Below, in pieces: positions 60,158 to 64,000 of a DNA stretch of 64,000 nucleotides. The position numbers and the translations under genes were made by a program. Origin of the DNA: Brooklawnia cerclae. GTDB taxonomy: Bacteria > Actinomycetota > Actinomycetes > Propionibacteriales > Propionibacteriaceae. Where the stretch lies: positions 1,674,001 to 1,738,000 of the forward strand of contig NZ_JAAMOZ010000001.1 in assembly GCF_011758645.1 (NCBI RefSeq). Reading direction: 5' to 3'. Each line of letters opens with the position of its first letter. Position 1 is the first letter of the stretch. Under the pieces are notes generated by a model. That model was given only the letters and a program-made list of their open reading frames with translations. It did no database searches and had not been told where the DNA came from.

Positions 60158-60724
60158 TCACGCCCGCAGGCCCCGGGAAAGGCTGAGGACGGTGAGGCGG
60201 CACTCCTCCGAGTCCACGTCCGCCAGCCACCGAAGCGGCAGGATGATCGTCTGCCCCTGGGCCAGTGGCCCGATGTCGCGCACGGGCAGGACGCAGATGC
60301 TCACCATCCCCACCCCAGGAATCTGCCGGTTGACGGCGATGTCGTAGCACACATCGCCGAGCATCCCGATCGCGGATGCCTTCGCGGAGGTCTGATTCTC
60401 CCACTGCTGCATGATCGGCTTCGTGGTCCGCCGATGGTCGGCTTCCAGTTTTGTGAGTTCTCCCACAGCCGCGATGCTGGGCAGCGGCAATTCCCCCGCC
60501 GCCTGGATCGCCAGCAGCTCGTACCACCAGGCGACCCATTCCTTCTCGCCGATGACGATCGACGAGGCCGGCGGGGTCACGAGATCAAGCTCTCCGGGGA
60601 TCAGAAGGCCCGCCACGCGCAGCCCCGCAAGGCGCCGGTAGATCAACGCCAGGACGAGATAGAAGCACTTCGAATCAACTTGGAATCCGTCGCCCCGGAA
60701 CTGATCTCTTCCGTATTCGAACAC
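60158..60724 (-). CDS. Unknown 188-residue protein
   Basis: MFEYGRDQFRGDGFQVDSKC starts a protein with two hydrophobic patches (FYLVLALIYRRLAGLRVAGL and VSICVLPVRDIGPLAQGQ) that are too short for sure membrane helices. The middle KPIMQQWENQTSAKASAIGM then LGDVCYDIAVNRQIPGVG is not recognised. Composition is less GC-biased than in the neighbours, so it may be acquired. It lies between the GNAT and MFS genes, all on the minus strand. Confidence 0.5.
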   Translation of the reverse strand: MFEYGRDQFRGDGFQVDSKCFYLVLALIYRRLAGLRVAGLLIPGELDLVTPPASSIVIGEKEWVAWWYELLAIQAAGELPLPSIAAVGELTKLEADHRRTTKPIMQQWENQTSAKASAIGMLGDVCYDIAVNRQIPGVGMVSICVLPVRDIGPLAQGQTIILPLRWLADVDSEECRLTVLSLSRGLRA

Positions 60725-60809
60725 GAGAACTCCTCTCCCCCGCCTTTCGCGCGGCCCCGGGATCGGTCACGGAGCCCTCCGAAAAAAGATACCCGTGACG
60801 GGCCCTCGA

Positions 60810-62213
60810 TCAGCTGATCGCGTGATGCTCGGTGTGCTCCTTCACGGGGATCATGACGATCAGCCCGGCGAGCAGGACGAGCACGATGCCGAGGATTCCC
60901 CAGTACTGCGTGTTCTGGCCGCCCGTCACCGCTGCTCCCACGGTGATCGCCGCGCCAAACAGCAGGGGCGACAGGAACGACACCACTCGTCCGGTCGTCG
61001 CGTACAGGCCGAACACCTCGCCGGTCCTGCCGGCCGGCACCAGGCGTGCCAGGAAGCTCCGGGAGGCCGACTGGGCCGGGCCGACGAACATGCACATGAT
61101 CAGGCCGGCGACCCAGAACACGGTCGCTCCGCCGTCGTGGAAGGCGAAGATCACGATTCCCGACGCCACCAGGGCGATCAGCGAGATCATGATCACGCGC
61201 TTGGGGCCGAGCTTGTCGTCGAGCAGGCCGAGGGCGATCGTCGACAGGCCCGCCACGATGTTGGCCGCCGCCCCGAAGATCACCACCTCGCCGCTGCTGA
61301 AGCCGAATGTGCCGGCCGCGATCACGGCACCGAAGGCGAACACGCCCGCCAGGCCGTCGCGGAACAGCGCCGAGGCCAGCAGGAAGAAGACCGTGTGCCG
61401 GCTCACGTCCCACAGCCGCCGGACCGTGTTCCACAGTTCGGCGTAGGAGGCCACCACCGGTGCGAGCCAGCGCCAGATGACGGCGGGCTGCCGCGTGTTC
61501 CACCGATCGATCCCCGGGATCGGACGCCGCGTGGTCGCAGGACGGTCGTGCAGGGCCAGGAACGTCGGGATCGTGAACAACAGCGTCCACACGCCGCACA
61601 CGACCATCGACACGCGGATGTCCATGCCGTCTGCGCCCGTCACGCCGAACAGGCCGACCTCGGGCTGGATGAACAGGAAATACAGGACGAGCAGGACGAC
61701 GATGCCGCCCAGATAGCCCATCCCCCAGCCGAACCCCGAGACGCGTCCCACGTTGCGTTCGCCGGCGACCTCGTCCAACAGGGAGTTGTAGTTGACACCC
61801 GCGATCTCACTGACGACCGAGCCCACGGCCAGCAGCCCCAATCCCAGCCACAGGAACGCGGGTTCGGGCCGCACGAAGAACAGCGCCGCCGAGATCAGCG
61901 CCAGCGTCCAGGTGAGGGATCGCAACACGGTCACGGTGCGCCCGCTGCGATCGGCGGTCTGCCCGAGCACCGGGGCGGCCAGCGCGACGAAGAGCCCGGC
62001 GAGTGTGGTCGACAGGGACAGGGCCTGCGAGGTGGCGTTCGTGTCGCCGAACGCCGAGCCGGTGATGTACACGCTGAACACGAACGTGGTGATCACCGTG
62101 TTGAAGGGTTGGGTTCCCCAGTCCCACATCGCCCAGCTGACGATCTTCTTCCGGGAGATGTCCTTGGGGGCGGCCAACGCCGTGGCCGGGGCTTGCGCAG
62201 TGGTCTCGCTCAC
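60810..62213 (-). CDS. MFS transporter, UMF1 (Atg22-like) type
   Basis: 467 residues from GTG 62213. KIVSWAMWDWGTQPFNTVIT is the UMF1 signature at helix 1; GLLDDKLGPKRVIMISLIAL is the MFS loop motif, and GPAQSASRSFLARLVPAGRT then GEVFGLYATTGR the second UMF1 block. About 11-12 membrane helices. Substrates of this family are unclear (amino acid or peptide export/import suggested). It lies between the unknown gene and the topoisomerase subunit B gene, same strand. Confidence 0.9.
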   Translation of the reverse strand: MSETTAQAPATALAAPKDISRKKIVSWAMWDWGTQPFNTVITTFVFSVYITGSAFGDTNATSQALSLSTTLAGLFVALAAPVLGQTADRSGRTVTVLRSLTWTLALISAALFFVRPEPAFLWLGLGLLAVGSVVSEIAGVNYNSLLDEVAGERNVGRVSGFGWGMGYLGGIVVLLVLYFLFIQPEVGLFGVTGADGMDIRVSMVVCGVWTLLFTIPTFLALHDRPATTRRPIPGIDRWNTRQPAVIWRWLAPVVASYAELWNTVRRLWDVSRHTVFFLLASALFRDGLAGVFAFGAVIAAGTFGFSSGEVVIFGAAANIVAGLSTIALGLLDDKLGPKRVIMISLIALVASGIVIFAFHDGGATVFWVAGLIMCMFVGPAQSASRSFLARLVPAGRTGEVFGLYATTGRVVSFLSPLLFGAAITVGAAVTGGQNTQYWGILGIVLVLLAGLIVMIPVKEHTEHHAIS

Positions 62214-62281
62214 GACCGCAACGTACAGCCTCCCGGTGAACGGTGGGCAAACTCCCACATTTCTGGTCGGACAAGCCTGGT

Positions 62282-64000
62282 TCAGGCGTCGATGCGCTCG
62301 TCGTCCAGCTGGTAGGCACCCTCGATGATGAACTCTCGCCGTGGGCCGACCTCGTTGCCCATGAGCATCTCGAACGTCTGTTCCGCGATCATGGCGTCGT
62401 CGACGGTCAGCCGACGCAGCATGCGGCCGCGGGGGTCCATCGTCGTCCCCGCGAGTTGGTCGGCGTCCATCTCGCCCAGCCCCTTGTACCGCTGCGGTTC
62501 CTTGAACGCCTGTCCCTTCTTGGTCAGCTCGGCGAGTTTGCGCTGGTACTCGGGGTCCGAATAGGTGTAGACGAACTTCGGCGTCCCCTTCTTCGGGTTG
62601 ATCAGCTCGAACCTGTGCAACGGCGGCACCGCGGAGAACACGCGCCCGGCCTCCACCATGGGACGCATGTAGCGGAAGAAGAGCGTCGCGAGCAGGCAGC
62701 GGATGTGGGCGCCGTCCGAGTCGGCGTCGGCCATGAAGATGACCTTGCCATACCGGGCCGCGTCGATGTCGAAGGTCTTCCCGGATCCGGCTCCGACCAC
62801 CTGGATGATGGACGCGCACTCGGCGTTCTTGAGCATGTCGCCCACGCTGGCCTTCTGCACGTTGAGGATCTTGCCGCGGATGGGCAGCAGCGCCTGGAAC
62901 TCCGAGTTGCGAGCGAGGTTGGCCGTCCCGAGAGCCGAGTCACCCTCGACGATGAACAGTTCGGAGTGGTCGACCGAGCCGCTGCGGCAGTCCTTCAGCT
63001 TCGGCGGCAGCGTGGACGACTCCAGCGCGTTCTTGCGACGCTGGTTCTCCTTGTGGACGCGCGCGGCGACTCTCGTGCGGGACGCGTTCACCACCTTCTC
63101 CATGACCAGGCGCGCCTGCGGGCGCTCGTTGGCCTTGGTCGAGCCCAGGAACCTGCCCAGTTCACGCTCCACGACGCCCGCGACCAGGCGGGTCACCGGC
63201 GGGGTGCCCAGCACCTCCTTCGTCTGCCCCTCGAACTGCGGCTCGGGCAGCCGCACCGTGACCACGGTCGTCAATCCTTCGAGGACGTCGTCCTTGGTGA
63301 TCTCCTCGCCGCTCTTGAGCAGCCGCGTGCCCTCCAGGCCACCGACGAACGCCCTGAGCAGACCGCGTTCGAAGCCCTGCACATGCGTGCCGCCCTTGGG
63401 CGTCGCGACGATGTTGACGAACGAGCGCTCGACCGTGTCGTACCCGGTTCCCCAGCGCACCGCAATGTCGATGTCCAGTTGCCGCTCCACGTCGGTGGGA
63501 GTCATGGCGCCGTCCTCGTCCAGCATCGGGACGGTCTCGACGAAGCTCTCGGTCCCCTGGATGCGGACGATGTCGGTCACCGGCGGGTCGGAGGCCAGGA
63601 AGTCCGCGAACTCCGAGATGCCGCCCTCGTGCCGGAACAGTTCGGTGACCGGTTCCTCACCGCGGGCATCGGTCACGCGCAGTTCGAGCCCCGGCACCAG
63701 GAAGCTGGTCTGACGGGCCCGGTCGACGAGCTGGTCGACCGACAGCTGTGCGTCCTTGAGGAAGATCTGGCGATCCGGCCAGTACCGGACGCGGGTGCCG
63801 GTGACGCCCTTGGCCACCTTGCCGACCTTCCGCAGTCCGTGCGCGGTGGTGAACGGCGCATCAGGCCCCTCGCCGTCGAACACGCCCGGAGTCCCCCGGC
63901 GGAAGCTCATCGCCCAGGTGGCCCCGTTGCGATCCACCTCCACGTCGAGACGCGAGCTGAGTGCGTTCACGACGGACGCACCGACGCCGTGCAGGCCGCC
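62282..64000 (-). CDS. parE: DNA topoisomerase IV/second gyrase subunit B (ParE-like), 5' end outside window
   Basis: 573 codons in frame to the right edge, with no start in the window; the last readable residues GGLHGVGASVVNALS are the ATP-binding GHKL motif III. Downstream are the transducer (QTSFLVPGLELRVTDARGEE), the TOPRIM motifs LFIVEGDSALGTANLARNSE and VIFMADADSDGAHIRCLLAT, and the C-terminal GLGEMDADQLAGTTMDPRGR. The ATPase subunit pairs with the ParC-like protein at 55341. In the family the full protein is near 690 residues, so about 120 are missing here. Confidence 0.95.
   Translation of the reverse strand, partial: GGLHGVGASVVNALSSRLDVEVDRNGATWAMSFRRGTPGVFDGEGPDAPFTTAHGLRKVGKVAKGVTGTRVRYWPDRQIFLKDAQLSVDQLVDRARQTSFLVPGLELRVTDARGEEPVTELFRHEGGISEFADFLASDPPVTDIVRIQGTESFVETVPMLDEDGAMTPTDVERQLDIDIAVRWGTGYDTVERSFVNIVATPKGGTHVQGFERGLLRAFVGGLEGTRLLKSGEEITKDDVLEGLTTVVTVRLPEPQFEGQTKEVLGTPPVTRLVAGVVERELGRFLGSTKANERPQARLVMEKVVNASRTRVAARVHKENQRRKNALESSTLPPKLKDCRSGSVDHSELFIVEGDSALGTANLARNSEFQALLPIRGKILNVQKASVGDMLKNAECASIIQVVGAGSGKTFDIDAARYGKVIFMADADSDGAHIRCLLATLFFRYMRPMVEAGRVFSAVPPLHRFELINPKKGTPKFVYTYSDPEYQRKLAELTKKGQAFKEPQRYKGLGEMDADQLAGTTMDPRGRMLRRLTVDDAMIAEQTFEMLMGNEVGPRREFIIEGAYQLDDERIDA

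Overview
The window is high-GC, actinobacterial chromosomal DNA. The gene order dxs / RNase D-HRDC / DUF3000, then TrmA-type methyltransferase / APC permease / two TrkA proteins (ceoB-ceoC) / OB-fold protein / DUF3710 / dut / DUF4235 / DUF4193 / sepH, then the second gyrase-type topoisomerase genes, is the conserved actinobacterial arrangement (as in Mycobacterium). Gene content would suit a Propionibacteriaceae-like organism, but the genus is inference only.

Layout. 1-6732: surface-polysaccharide cluster on the minus strand (glycosyltransferase fusion cut by the window edge, two GT-B glycosyltransferases, a decayed gene, a Wzz/tyrosine autokinase, an SGNH-hydrolase-like secreted protein). 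6733-16340: accessory island with a RelE-like toxin and broken antitoxin, a P-loop ATPase, an HTH protein, an Abi-type HEPN protein divergent from a large unknown protein, a 406-residue unknown, a TetR regulator and a large serine recombinase whose frame runs into a tRNA-Gly/Cys/Val cluster. 16341-31115: tRNAs, a DMT transporter with a His-rich tail, a CbiX-fold protein, a REP-like array, PPK2, a stand-alone LigD-type polymerase, MsrB, RNase D, DXS, a gene behind a LexA box, a HIT protein, a DUF559-like gene bracketed by direct repeats, an isochorismatase-like hydrolase and VapBC. 31116-34479: aconitase and small proteins. 34582-43667: GntR-controlled catabolic locus (fused E1, E2, Zn-alcohol dehydrogenase, VOC protein, GntR, SDR on one strand; SDR and aldehyde dehydrogenase divergent). 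43683-64000: conserved core from the RNA methyltransferase to ParE-like topoisomerase subunit B (cut by the right edge).

How genes work together. The divergent pair around 41238-41400 shares one operator-like palindrome and probably forms a single regulon that oxidises an alcohol or polyol through aldehyde and 2-oxo-acid intermediates to an acyl-CoA; the substrate is unknown and no E3 is present. The island combines an integrase at a tRNA locus with several abortive-infection or toxin-like genes and reads as a small defence island, partly decayed. The strongest leads for new biology are the HEPN/large-protein divergent pair, the LexA-box gene, the approximately 85-115 bp dispersed repeat, and the orphan catabolic locus.

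Limits: all family calls come from reading motifs by eye; no database search was possible. Start codons were chosen from Shine-Dalgarno-like sequences, overlaps and family length and are flagged where uncertain.
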